NCBI GenBank assembly: GCA_964471235.1
Contig: CAYYGL010000163.1
Location: 1-11,227, forward strand
Direction: 5' to 3'
From: CAYYGL01 sp964471235
Lineage (GTDB): Bacteria; Calditrichota; Calditrichia; RBG-13-44-9; J075
DNA: 11,227 nt
The notes below the pieces were generated by a model that ran no database searches, had not been told where the DNA came from, and worked only from the letters and a program-made list of their open reading frames with translations. The translations under genes and the position numbers were made by a program. Of this stretch, positions 1 through 7,342 are shown in pieces. Position 1 is the stretch's first letter, and every line of letters starts with the position of its first letter.

Positions 1-46
1 CGTACTCCATTTCATTGATTATCGAATCTTCAATACTACCACCGGA

Positions 47-83
47 TTTGACAAATTAGAATAACTACTTCTAATTTGTCAAA
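47..83. promoter_or_regulatory. Perfect 15-bp palindrome forming a symmetric promoter
   Basis: TTTGACAAATTAGAA at 47-61 is the exact reverse complement of 69-83, with a 7-nt centre. The left arm gives a consensus -35 (TTGACA, 48-53) and the right arm gives TCTAAT (70-75, five of six matches to TATAAT) with a 16-nt spacer. By symmetry the same boxes exist on the minus strand (-35 at 82-77, -10 at 60-55). The plus promoter would start transcription near 82, about 60 nt before the ATPase gene. The palindrome could equally be an operator overlapping the promoter. It is not followed by a T-run on either strand, so a terminator is unlikely. Positions 1-46 show nothing recognisable. Confidence 0.55.
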
Positions 84-145
84 AAAATTATTGCCCTCTT
101 TATTCCCGGAGATTACATTTATTTGTCTTTAACACCGGAGCCAAT

Positions 146-1315
146 ATGATTCCCCGAGAGATTTCCGCTGCTATTTTATCGATGAAAGAAAAGATACCGG
201 TCATTGTAATTACCGGTCCCCGGCAATCAGGCAAAACTACCCTGGCAAAGGCATTGTTTCCGGATTATGACTATATCAACCTGGAGTTTCCGGACATTCG
301 GGCAAAGGTTGCCGCTGATCCCCGCTTTTTTCTGACTTCCTACTCCGGACAGGGTGTTATACTCGATGAGGTACAGCGCCTTCCGGAGCTCTTCTCCTAT
401 ATCCAGGGTTTTGTGGATGAGACCGGCGAACCCGCTCGCTATATTCTTACCGCCTCCCACAACTTTCTGCTGATGGAAAAGATTTCCCAGTCACTGGCGG
501 GAAGAGCTGCGTTGTTCTATCTCCTGCCTTTTACCATCACGGAAATACAGTCGGCTTATCCTGTTGGTGATGATTTTACAGAATTGGCTTTTCAGGGGGC
601 TTATCCCCGAATTTATGATAAGCAGCTAAACCCGTTGGAATGGTATCCTTCTTACATCAGTGCTTATGTGGAACGGGATGTCCGCCAGGTAGAAAATGTT
701 CGTGATTTAAACAAATTCCATGCCTTCCTGCAACTGTGCGCCAGTCGGGTGGGACAATTGTTCAATGCTTCGGCTATGGGGCATGAGGTTGGCGTCAGCT
801 ATAAAACCATTCTCTCCTGGATTTCCATTCTGGAAGCCAGTTTTATCATTTTCCTGTTGCCGCCGTTTTACAAAAATTTCAATAAACGGTTGATCAAATC
901 TCCCAAAATATACTTTTACGATACCGGTCTCATTTGTTCTCTACTGGGCATCCGGTCGGCAAAGGAACTAAGGCTTCATTACTTGAAAGGGGAAATTTTT
1001 GAGTCATTGATGATATCGGAACTCAGGAAACGTCTGACCAATACGGCAAATCCGGCTCGCCTTTATTTCTGGCGGGATCGCAGTGGTCATGAGATCGATT
1101 GCCTGATCGACTTCGGGTCCGGTATAAAAGCGATAGGAATAAAATCCGGCACCACCGTCACGGCAGATTTTTTCAGGAACCTCCTCTACTGGCAAAAACT
1201 AAGAGACTCTACCGAGGAGGATTCTTACCTGATTTACGGCGGAATCCAAAACCAGAGATGGCCTTCCGGACAGGTAATCGGCTGGAAGAATCTCCCGGAC
1301 ATTATCGGAATCTGA
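146..1315 (+). CDS. Stand-alone AAA-type ATPase with DUF4143 domain
   Basis: This is a cytoplasmic P-loop ATPase of the widespread AAA_14/DUF4143 family; its cellular role is not established. Walker A GPRQSGKT lies at residues 24-31 and Walker B VILDE at 71-75. A sensor-like strand TASHN (102-106; relatives usually read T-G-S-Q-N) is followed by the family motif SQSLAGR (114-120) and LLPF. The DUF4143 part (about 170-340) ends in a PD-(D/E)xK-nuclease-like fold with E286, D318 and K333. The expected acidic residue of the ExK motif is Gly331 (AIGIKSG), so the nuclease-like site may be dead. The 389-residue length is normal for the family. The ATG start is supported by GGAG at 137-140, 5 nt upstream. 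It stands alone; the 274-nt gap after it separates it from the next operon. Such genes are often horizontally acquired orphans. Family assignment is secure; function is unknown. Confidence 0.93.
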   Translation: MIPREISAAILSMKEKIPVIVITGPRQSGKTTLAKALFPDYDYINLEFPDIRAKVAADPRFFLTSYSGQGVILDEVQRLPELFSYIQGFVDETGEPARYILTASHNFLLMEKISQSLAGRAALFYLLPFTITEIQSAYPVGDDFTELAFQGAYPRIYDKQLNPLEWYPSYISAYVERDVRQVENVRDLNKFHAFLQLCASRVGQLFNASAMGHEVGVSYKTILSWISILEASFIIFLLPPFYKNFNKRLIKSPKIYFYDTGLICSLLGIRSAKELRLHYLKGEIFESLMISELRKRLTNTANPARLYFWRDRSGHEIDCLIDFGSGIKAIGIKSGTTVTADFFRNLLYWQKLRDSTEEDSYLIYGGIQNQRWPSGQVIGWKNLPDIIGI

Positions 1316-1589
1316 ATGTTCACTTAAGCGCCGCTTCTTGTACCGAGAAAAACATCCGATCCCCCGGCAACGTCAAACCTGCTAAAGGATTGGTTCTCCC
1401 CCGAAGAGATATTATCTTATCAGTGTTCACGTATAGGAAAGCGTTTCCCCCGGCGCCCAGGTTCAGGAAATCTTTACCCGTCGGATTAAAAAATCTCACC
1501 AACCTATGGAAAAAAAATTGCCTGGAATGTAAGCACCAACGCCTTATAAAGTTTTCCTAAACCTTTGACTTTATAAAAACGAATCGGAA
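1316..1589. other. Intergenic stretch with one doubtful small ORF
   Basis: No convincing gene lies between the ATPase and the ABC-F gene. The minus strand has an open frame from a TTG at 1502 to a TGA at 1320-1322 (60 residues, ending in MFFSVQEAALK). It has no good ribosome binding site, and I do not recognise the product. Its composition looks protein-like (FLNLGAGGNAFLYVNTDKII) rather than random, so it may be a real small gene, a gene remnant or a dispersed intergenic element. The plus strand also has an overlapping open frame reaching 1560, but that begins inside the ATPase gene in another frame and is most likely a shadow. The last 50 nt hold an inverted repeat listed separately. Confidence 0.3.
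1544..1576. promoter_or_regulatory. 9-bp inverted repeat just upstream of the ABC-F start
   Basis: TTATAAAGT (1544-1552) and ACTTTATAA (1568-1576) are perfect reverse complements separated by 15 nt, ending 13 nt before the ABC-F ATG. No T-run follows, so it is not a terminator. It could be an operator or an RNA hairpin near the start codon. The left arm contains TATAAA (1545-1550), which could serve as a -10 box, but no good -35 lies 16-18 nt upstream. Confidence 0.35.
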
Positions 1590-3554
1590 ATGCTACAGGT
1601 AAAAGACATCCATTATACCATTGGTAACCGGGAGTTGCTGCGGGGCATCAACTGGATTATCAATCCCGGCAGGCGAATGGCATTAATTGGCAGGAATGGT
1701 GCCGGAAAAACTACCCTGCTGCGAATTCTCACCGGTGAGCTGCCCCCGGATAGCGGTGAGGTTGTTAAACCGAGGGAGTATCAAATCGGTTACCTGCCGC
1801 AGGAAGTGGCGGCATCGGAAGCGGGAACCATTGTAGAGTCGGTATTAGCCGGGCAGCCGAAGCTCATCGCCATGGCAGTCGAACTGCACCAAATTCATCA
1901 TCAACTGGAACATGCCGGAGGAGAGAAAGAAAACCTGCTAAAGCGACTGGGAGATCTGGAGGACCTTTATCATCGTTGCGGCGGGTACGGTGCGGAGGCG
2001 CAGGCGAAAGCTATTTTAAGCGGTTTGGGATTCGGAGAAGATGACTTTGAGCGCCCGGTGTCGGAATTCAGCGGCGGCTGGCGAATGCGAATATATTTAG
2101 CCCGCCTGCTATTCCAGCATCCTGATCTGCTGCTGTTAGACGAACCGACCAATCACCTGGATATCCCAGCCCTGGAATGGCTGGAACAATTTCTGAACAG
2201 CTACCCGGGCAGCATTGTGATTGTTTCCCATGACCGCTTCTTCATTAACCGCCTGGCAGATGAGATTTACGAATTGGAACAGGGGAAACTGACCCATTAC
2301 CCGGGGAATTACCAATTTTATGAGCGGCAGAAAGCCCAATACCGGGAGCAATTGCTCAAACGCTGGCAGGAACAGCAGGCGGAGCGGGAGCGGATTCAGC
2401 GATTTATCGATCGTTTTCGCTATAAAGCCAGCAAAGCCGCCCAGGTGCAAAGCCGCATCAAAATGTTGGAAAAGATGGAGAAAATCGAACCGCCCCCGGC
2501 TGTCAAAAATATCCGCTTTTCCATCCGGGTGGAAACACCGAGCTACAAAGATGTGCTGCACATTGAAGATTTATGGTTTCGCTACGAGGATGCGTGGGTG
2601 CTGCAAGAAATCTCGCTTGACATCTACCGCGGGGAAAGGATTGCCCTGGTGGGACCCAATGGCGTGGGCAAGACCACCTTCACCCGGTTGATCATGGGAG
2701 AGCTTCAACCGCAGCGCGGGAGAATTATCACCGGGGAACGCACCATCGCCGGGTATTACGCCCAGCACCAGATTGATGCACTGAACCCCGACGCCACGGT
2801 GCTGGAAGAAGTCGCTGCCACGGCAGCGGAATCCCATCGCCCCCACCTGCGGGATATTCTGGGTATCTTCCATTTTAGCGGAACGGAGGTGGATAAGCCC
2901 ATCCGGGTGTTATCCGGTGGGGAAAAAGCGCGGGTCTCCCTGGCGAAAATCCTGCTTTCCCCGGTCAATCTGCTTATCATGGATGAACCGACCAATCACC
3001 TGGACATGGATTCCCGCCAGGCGCTGGAAAATGCATTACAGAATTATGACGGCACCCTGATGATTATCTCTCACGACCGTTACTTCTTGGATAAACTGGT
3101 CAACCGGGTAGGGGCGTTGCAGGAAGGACGGCTGAAAATGTTCGAGGGAAATTACAGCGACTACCTGGCGAAGAATGAGAAAATTTTCCGGGAACGTTTC
3201 GGTTCGACTCCTCAATCCGGGGCGAACGAGAAAACCAACGCACCCTCTCGCAGCCGTAAGGAACAAAAACGAGCCGAGGCACAGGCACGACAGGCAGTCA
3301 GCCGGGATCGCCAGCGCCTGCTAAGCGAAATCGAAGCTATGGAACAGCACATTGAGCAAACGGAAACGCGCATCAAACAAATTGAAGACCAATTAGCAGA
3401 TCCAAATACCTACAAAGCCGGTACGGATATTGCAAAATTGCAAAAAGAATATGCAGAATTGAAGGAGACCCTGGAAAACCTCTACCATCGCTGGGCAGAA
3501 GCCCAGGAACAACTGGAAGCATTATTGGCATCCATCAACAAAACAGGGGAATAA
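1590..3554 (+). CDS. ABC-F family ribosome-associated ATPase (Uup/YheS-like)
   Basis: A soluble protein with two ABC ATPase domains and no membrane segments, as in ABC-F proteins, which bind the ribosomal E site and relieve stalls or antibiotic inhibition. NBD1 has Walker A GRNGAGKT (34-41), signature SGGW (161-164), Walker B ending D184-E185 and switch H214. The interdomain linker (about 245-305) is long, charged and helical (P-site tRNA interaction motif region). NBD2 has GPNGVGKT (355-362), signature LSGGE (441-445), D465-E466 and H495. Both catalytic glutamates are present, so both sites should hydrolyse ATP. Residues about 555-650 form a basic linker and a coiled-coil C-terminal domain like those of Uup, YheS and YdiF. 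The ATG at 1590 has only a weak GGA 2 nt upstream but matches the usual family N-terminus. It is first in an operon with a two-component system. The exact subfamily (housekeeping or antibiotic-resistance type) cannot be told by eye. Confidence 0.95.
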   Translation: MLQVKDIHYTIGNRELLRGINWIINPGRRMALIGRNGAGKTTLLRILTGELPPDSGEVVKPREYQIGYLPQEVAASEAGTIVESVLAGQPKLIAMAVELHQIHHQLEHAGGEKENLLKRLGDLEDLYHRCGGYGAEAQAKAILSGLGFGEDDFERPVSEFSGGWRMRIYLARLLFQHPDLLLLDEPTNHLDIPALEWLEQFLNSYPGSIVIVSHDRFFINRLADEIYELEQGKLTHYPGNYQFYERQKAQYREQLLKRWQEQQAERERIQRFIDRFRYKASKAAQVQSRIKMLEKMEKIEPPPAVKNIRFSIRVETPSYKDVLHIEDLWFRYEDAWVLQEISLDIYRGERIALVGPNGVGKTTFTRLIMGELQPQRGRIITGERTIAGYYAQHQIDALNPDATVLEEVAATAAESHRPHLRDILGIFHFSGTEVDKPIRVLSGGEKARVSLAKILLSPVNLLIMDEPTNHLDMDSRQALENALQNYDGTLMIISHDRYFLDKLVNRVGALQEGRLKMFEGNYSDYLAKNEKIFRERFGSTPQSGANEKTNAPSRSRKEQKRAEAQARQAVSRDRQRLLSEIEAMEQHIEQTETRIKQIEDQLADPNTYKAGTDIAKLQKEYAELKETLENLYHRWAEAQEQLEALLASINKTGE

Positions 3555-3560
3555 ACGGTG
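3545..3560 (+). promoter_or_regulatory. Ribosome binding site and GTG start of the kinase
   Basis: AGGGGA (3545-3550) lies inside the last codons of the ABC-F gene, 7 nt before the GTG at 3558-3560. This decides the non-ATG start. It also makes kinase translation likely to depend on ribosomes finishing the ABC-F gene 3 nt upstream. Confidence 0.75.
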
Positions 3561-5459
3561 AACCGCCTCAGTTATAAAATCGGACTGGGTTTTGGAGTAA
3601 TCGTCATCATTAATGTAGCCATTGCGGCGTTTTCCATGTCCTATTTTAACCGGTTGAGTAAGCCAATTAGTCAGGTGCTTAAAGAGAAGTATCAGAACAT
3701 TACCGCTGCGGAGGGGATGTACCAATCCCTTTATCAACAGGAACTGGCACAGCAAGCGATGTTGGAAGAAGGGTTGGATTCCGGGCTGGTCAACAATTTC
3801 CGCACTTATCGGAATGAGTTTTACAACTGGCATCAGCGGGCAATTGAAGGAATTACCCTGCCGAATGAACCGGATATTCTGGACAGTATTGCCACTGTCT
3901 ATTCCATGTATCTGAACAACTCCCGGGAATTCCGCAGAATGCTCAGCAGCACTCTCACTTTCAGTAAGGCTCACCGTTATCGACGTCAATCCATTACACC
4001 GGTTATCAATCATCTCCGGAGGTTGTGTCAATCCTTAAAGGCAGTGAATTTGCAGGCAATTGCCCGGGCGGATGCCAGGGCAAAACAGTTCTCCCACCGG
4101 GCGTCGATGGTGGTCATCGGTTTTGTTTTGCTGGCGATTACCCTCAGTATTCTTGCCGGGGTATATTTTACCCGTTATATTTTACAGCCCTTAAAAGAAA
4201 CCACCGCCACGGTTCGGAAAATCGCAAAAGGACAACTGAATCAAAAAATCCGTATTTCCACCCGGGATGAGATCGGGGAGTTGGCGCGGGAATTCAATAA
4301 AATGACCCAACGCCTTCAGGGATACGAAGAAATGAACATCCAGCAAATTCTGCTGGAAAAGCGGAAATCGGAAGCCATTGTTGCCAACGTTCCCTTTGCC
4401 ATTATCGTCACCGACGCACAGTACCGGCTCACATTGCTAAATGACCGGGCTGTTCATCTGTTGCAATTGTCCGACCGGAAATGGCTGGGAGAGAAAGTAA
4501 ACAAGGTGGTAAAAGAGGAAGCCCTGCGGAATCTGTTAGCCGGGGATTTCAACGAGAAGAATGCCGGAAATGATGCCCGGGATTCGCTATTGAAAATATC
4601 GGTGGATGGCGAGGATCATTACTTTCGATCCCGGCGCGTTCTCATTGCGGATAATGAGCAGCAAACCATTGCCATGGTAACGGTGCTTCAGGATGTGACC
4701 CGCTTTAAAATCCTGGATCGACTCAAATCGGAATTTATTGCCACGATTTCCCATGAGTTTAAGACTCCACTCACCTCTATCACCATGGCAGTGGATATTT
4801 TGCTGCGGCAAGTCAGAGGAAAATTAAACTCCCGACAGCGAGAGTTATTGCAGGATGCAAAGGAAGATTGCCAACGGCTGAACAACCTGGTGAAAGACTT
4901 GTTGGAACTTTCCCGCCTGGAGGCCGGGCGATACCCATTCACGTTTCGACAGGTGACGCTGAATGAACTGATCGAGTATGCGCTTCAACCGTTACAGCTT
5001 CCCCTCAAGGAGCGAAAAATAAACCTGGAGCTGGCTATCGAGCCGGATATCCCTCCAATCACTGCGGATTTACAGCATCTTTCCCGGGTGCTCACCAACC
5101 TGGTGGAAAATGCCATCCAGCACAGTTCTGAACGAGGGAAAATAACCCTCCGGGCAACAAGGGAAGCAGATTACCTGAACATTTGTGTGGAGGATAACGG
5201 GGAAGGCATCCCGGAGGAATCGCTGCCATTGATTTTCGATAAGTTTGTGCAGGTAAAGCAGTTTAAAGATGCCGAAAAAGGAAATATCGGATTGGGGCTG
5301 GCAATCGCCCGGGAAATAATTAAAGCCCATCGGGGGAAAATTTGGGTGGAAAGCGAACTTCACAAAGGCAGTCGCTTTTATTTTACCATCCCGCTCTTCC
5401 CTGCCGGGAATTCAGCGAACGAGATTCCTCTGGAAGAACAGCCGCATGTAAATTCGTGA
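3558..5459 (+). CDS. Membrane sensor histidine kinase (HAMP-PAS-HisKA-HATPase), KinB-like
   Basis: An inner-membrane sensor kinase of 633 residues that should phosphorylate the adjacent response regulator. TM1 is about 7-29, followed by a roughly 150-residue, probably all-helical periplasmic sensor (30-182), then TM2 about 183-206, HAMP about 205-258 (DEIGELAREFNKM) and a PAS domain about 270-380. The dimerisation/phosphotransfer H-box SHEFKTPLTS carries His399. The ATP-binding domain shows the N-box NLVENAIQHS (514-523), G1 DNGEGI (546-551), F-box (IFDKF, 559-563) and G2 GLGLA (578-582). All catalytic motifs are intact. The GTG start is chosen because it gives TM1 at the right place and has a good Shine-Dalgarno. 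Architecture and pairing with an NtrC-type regulator resemble KinB of the KinB/AlgB alginate-control pair. The signal cannot be predicted, and the symbol is withheld because the resemblance is one of layout. Confidence 0.94.
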   Translation: MNRLSYKIGLGFGVIVIINVAIAAFSMSYFNRLSKPISQVLKEKYQNITAAEGMYQSLYQQELAQQAMLEEGLDSGLVNNFRTYRNEFYNWHQRAIEGITLPNEPDILDSIATVYSMYLNNSREFRRMLSSTLTFSKAHRYRRQSITPVINHLRRLCQSLKAVNLQAIARADARAKQFSHRASMVVIGFVLLAITLSILAGVYFTRYILQPLKETTATVRKIAKGQLNQKIRISTRDEIGELAREFNKMTQRLQGYEEMNIQQILLEKRKSEAIVANVPFAIIVTDAQYRLTLLNDRAVHLLQLSDRKWLGEKVNKVVKEEALRNLLAGDFNEKNAGNDARDSLLKISVDGEDHYFRSRRVLIADNEQQTIAMVTVLQDVTRFKILDRLKSEFIATISHEFKTPLTSITMAVDILLRQVRGKLNSRQRELLQDAKEDCQRLNNLVKDLLELSRLEAGRYPFTFRQVTLNELIEYALQPLQLPLKERKINLELAIEPDIPPITADLQHLSRVLTNLVENAIQHSSERGKITLRATREADYLNICVEDNGEGIPEESLPLIFDKFVQVKQFKDAEKGNIGLGLAIAREIIKAHRGKIWVESELHKGSRFYFTIPLFPAGNSANEIPLEEQPHVNS

Positions 5460-5483
5460 AAACTTCATTAGGAGTGAAAAAAA

Positions 5484-6809
5484 ATGGGAACTGAAAAGCT
5501 AACGGTGCTCCTGGTAGATGATGAACCACATATCATCAAAACCATGGAAATATGCCTGGAGGAATTGGGGTTGGAAGTACACTCGTTTTTAGACCCGGAG
5601 GAAGCACTCACCTCCATTCACCGGCAGCGCTATGACCTGGCATTCGTGGATTTAAAAATGGTGCCCATAGACGGCATTCGGTTACTGGAAGCGCTCCAAC
5701 AGCATTCTCCTCACACCACGGTCACAATTATCACTGCCCATGGCTCTATCGAGACTGCGGTGCAGGCGGTTAAAAAAGGCGCGTACGATTATTTGCAAAA
5801 GCCGTTTGAATACCTGCAATTACAGCTATTCACCGAAAAGATGGTAGAACATCATCGTTTAAAGGAGGAAGTGCTTCGCCTGCGAGCCCGGGTGCAGCCG
5901 GAAGCGGAAGCCCCCACCATCATCACCCGAAATGTAAAGATGCTGGAAATGATTGACCTGGCGGTGCGGGTGGCAGAGACCGATTTAAACGTGCTCATCG
6001 AAGGGGAAAGCGGCACCGGTAAGGAATTGTTTGCCCAGCTTATTTACGAAAAAAGTGCCAGAGTAAAACATCCCTTTGTAAAGGTGAATTGTGCTGCCAT
6101 ACCGGAACAATTACTGGAAAGCGAATTATTCGGTCATGTGAAGGGGGCTTTTACCGGGGCACTAAAAGACCGCAAAGGGAGATTTGAGTTAGCGGACGGC
6201 GGTACGATTTTTTTGGATGAGATCGGGGAGTTAGCTCCGGCGTTGCAGGCAAAATTACTGCGGGTATTACAGCAGCAAGAATTCGAACGGGTCGGTGAAA
6301 GCAAGCCCCGGAAGATCGATGTGCGCTTTATCGCCGCCACCAACCGCTACCTGGAAAAGGCGATCGAGGAAGGTGTGTTTCGTAAGGACTTATTTTACCG
6401 GCTAAATGAAGTTCGCCTGAAATTGCTGCCGCTACGGGATCGACCGGAAGATATCCCCCTGCTAATCCGCCATTTTATCGACCAATACTCACCGGAGTTC
6501 CCGGTGGAGATATCCCCCGATGCCCTGAAAGCGTTGAAAATTTATCCCTGGCATGGAAATGTGCGGGAGTTGGAGAATGTGATGCAGCGTGCCATTCTGT
6601 TAGCCAGAAATCACCGCATAGAGCAAGAAGATTTGCCGGAAGAAATTCGGGACGGAGAAACTACTCCATTGTTAATGACCCTTGAGGAAGTGGAGCGCTT
6701 GCACATCCGGAAAATTTTGCAGGTAGCAAAAGATTTGAAAGACGCCGCCCGGATTCTCGGCATTGACCCTGCCACCCTGTGGCGCAAACGCAAGCGCTAT
6801 GGGCTGTGA
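5484..6809 (+). CDS. NtrC-family sigma-54-dependent response regulator, AlgB-like
   Basis: A cytoplasmic transcription activator of 441 residues that, once phosphorylated, would hydrolyse ATP to open sigma-54 RNA polymerase promoters. The receiver domain (about 6-120) has the acidic pair D12-D13, phospho-acceptor D56 (VDLKM), T84 and K106 (QKPF). The AAA+ domain (about 147-385) has Walker A GESGTGKE (174-181), the sigma-54-contacting GAFTGA loop (221-226), Walker B D245-E246, an arginine-finger region near R300 and R306, and sensor II GNVRELEN (358-365). A Fis-type helix-turn-helix (about 398-441) ends the protein in LWRKRKRYGL, very like AlgB-type regulators. The ATG has a strong Shine-Dalgarno, AGGAGTGA at 5470-5477. 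It lies 24 nt after the kinase and is surely its partner. An intact GAFTGA means sigma-54 targets are expected, but I found no convincing GG-N10-GC promoter in this window, so the regulon probably lies elsewhere. Confidence 0.95.
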   Translation: MGTEKLTVLLVDDEPHIIKTMEICLEELGLEVHSFLDPEEALTSIHRQRYDLAFVDLKMVPIDGIRLLEALQQHSPHTTVTIITAHGSIETAVQAVKKGAYDYLQKPFEYLQLQLFTEKMVEHHRLKEEVLRLRARVQPEAEAPTIITRNVKMLEMIDLAVRVAETDLNVLIEGESGTGKELFAQLIYEKSARVKHPFVKVNCAAIPEQLLESELFGHVKGAFTGALKDRKGRFELADGGTIFLDEIGELAPALQAKLLRVLQQQEFERVGESKPRKIDVRFIAATNRYLEKAIEEGVFRKDLFYRLNEVRLKLLPLRDRPEDIPLLIRHFIDQYSPEFPVEISPDALKALKIYPWHGNVRELENVMQRAILLARNHRIEQEDLPEEIRDGETTPLLMTLEEVERLHIRKILQVAKDLKDAARILGIDPATLWRKRKRYGL

Positions 6810-6814
6810 TACCG

Positions 6815-6840
6815 TCTGACCGGCAACCCTGCCGGTCGGA
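6815..6840 (+). terminator. GC-rich hairpin after the response regulator, no U-tract
   Basis: GACCGGCA (6818-6825) pairs perfectly with TGCCGGTC (6830-6837) around a 4-nt loop. With one G-U pair the stem extends to 6815/6840 (11 pairs). It begins 6 nt past the regulator stop codon. No T-run follows on either strand, so it is not a canonical intrinsic terminator. It may stabilise the mRNA end or work with Rho. It sits between convergent genes; a weaker repeat, TTGGCA (6843-6848) with TGCCAA (6867-6872), follows. Confidence 0.45.
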
Positions 6841-6925
6841 AGTTGGCAGCCGCTGTGGGGAAAGTATGCCAAGCACACAACGATTCGGAAGGAAGCAAAG
6901 AAGTTAAGAAAGATAAGTGGAATCA

Positions 6926-7264
6926 TTACTTTTTAAAAAATGCAAACAAAATTCCCAGGATCATCCCAATCTGCCCAATCCAGAAGATAAACATCCATTT
7001 GATTAAATCTGCTCTGCTTTGATGTAACTCAGTTCTTAACTCGGAGATAAGACCATTTGTCTCTACTTTATTGTCCGCCATTTTGTTTATCAATTCAGCT
7101 TTCAACTCTCCCATCTCCTGGCGCAGCTTACCCATTTCTTCCGATAACCGTCGTTCGAATTTCTCCTCCACAATCTCCAGAATCTCCGCTTTCTGATCGG
7201 TTTGGGATTGATTGATCAGCTCAATCAAGGAATCCACACCCTCATCACCCAGTTTTTCTCTCAA
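6926..7264 (-). CDS. Small coiled-coil protein with C-terminal membrane helix, copy 1
   Basis: I do not recognise a named function. It resembles the many small hypothetical proteins made of a charged coiled coil plus one C-terminal helix that anchors them in the inner membrane (tail-anchored type, coil in the cytoplasm). From the TTG at 7264 the product is 112 residues: a charged helical stretch to about residue 85 and a membrane helix about 91-110, ending in KK. The TTG has no ribosome binding site and is probably not the true start. The homologous neighbour begins 9 codons further upstream at an ATG; here that codon is AAG, with an in-frame TGA three codons before it. An ATG at 7301-7299 is one base out of frame; removing one A from the AAAA run would give a start matching the neighbour (MKSKPVVTVGKAL). 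So this copy is either frameshifted, miscalled, or started weakly at TTG. It lies 41 nt after copy 2 (measured to 7301) and has no promoter of its own. Confidence 0.6.
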   Translation of the reverse strand: MREKLGDEGVDSLIELINQSQTDQKAEILEIVEEKFERRLSEEMGKLRQEMGELKAELINKMADNKVETNGLISELRTELHQSRADLIKWMFIFWIGQIGMILGILFAFFKK

Positions 7265-7342
7265 TGCTTTCCCAACCGTTACGACCGGCTTCGATTTTCA
7301 TCTCCCAATTTGATTTACTCTCTCCCTGAGGATGGCAAGGGA

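Noticed and set aside
1390..1418. TTGGTT-17-TATCTT as a promoter for the ABC-F operon
   Set aside because: Three and four of six matches are too weak to support, and it lies 170 nt from the gene.
1099..1560. Plus-strand open frame of 153 codons overlapping the end of the ATPase gene
   Set aside because: It begins well inside the DUF4143 gene in another frame, has no ribosome binding site and the translation is rich in Arg and Lys as expected of a shadow frame.
2136..2561. Minus-strand open frame of 141 codons inside the ABC-F gene
   Set aside because: It lies opposite conserved ABC-F motifs, and its composition is explained by the reverse complement of that gene.
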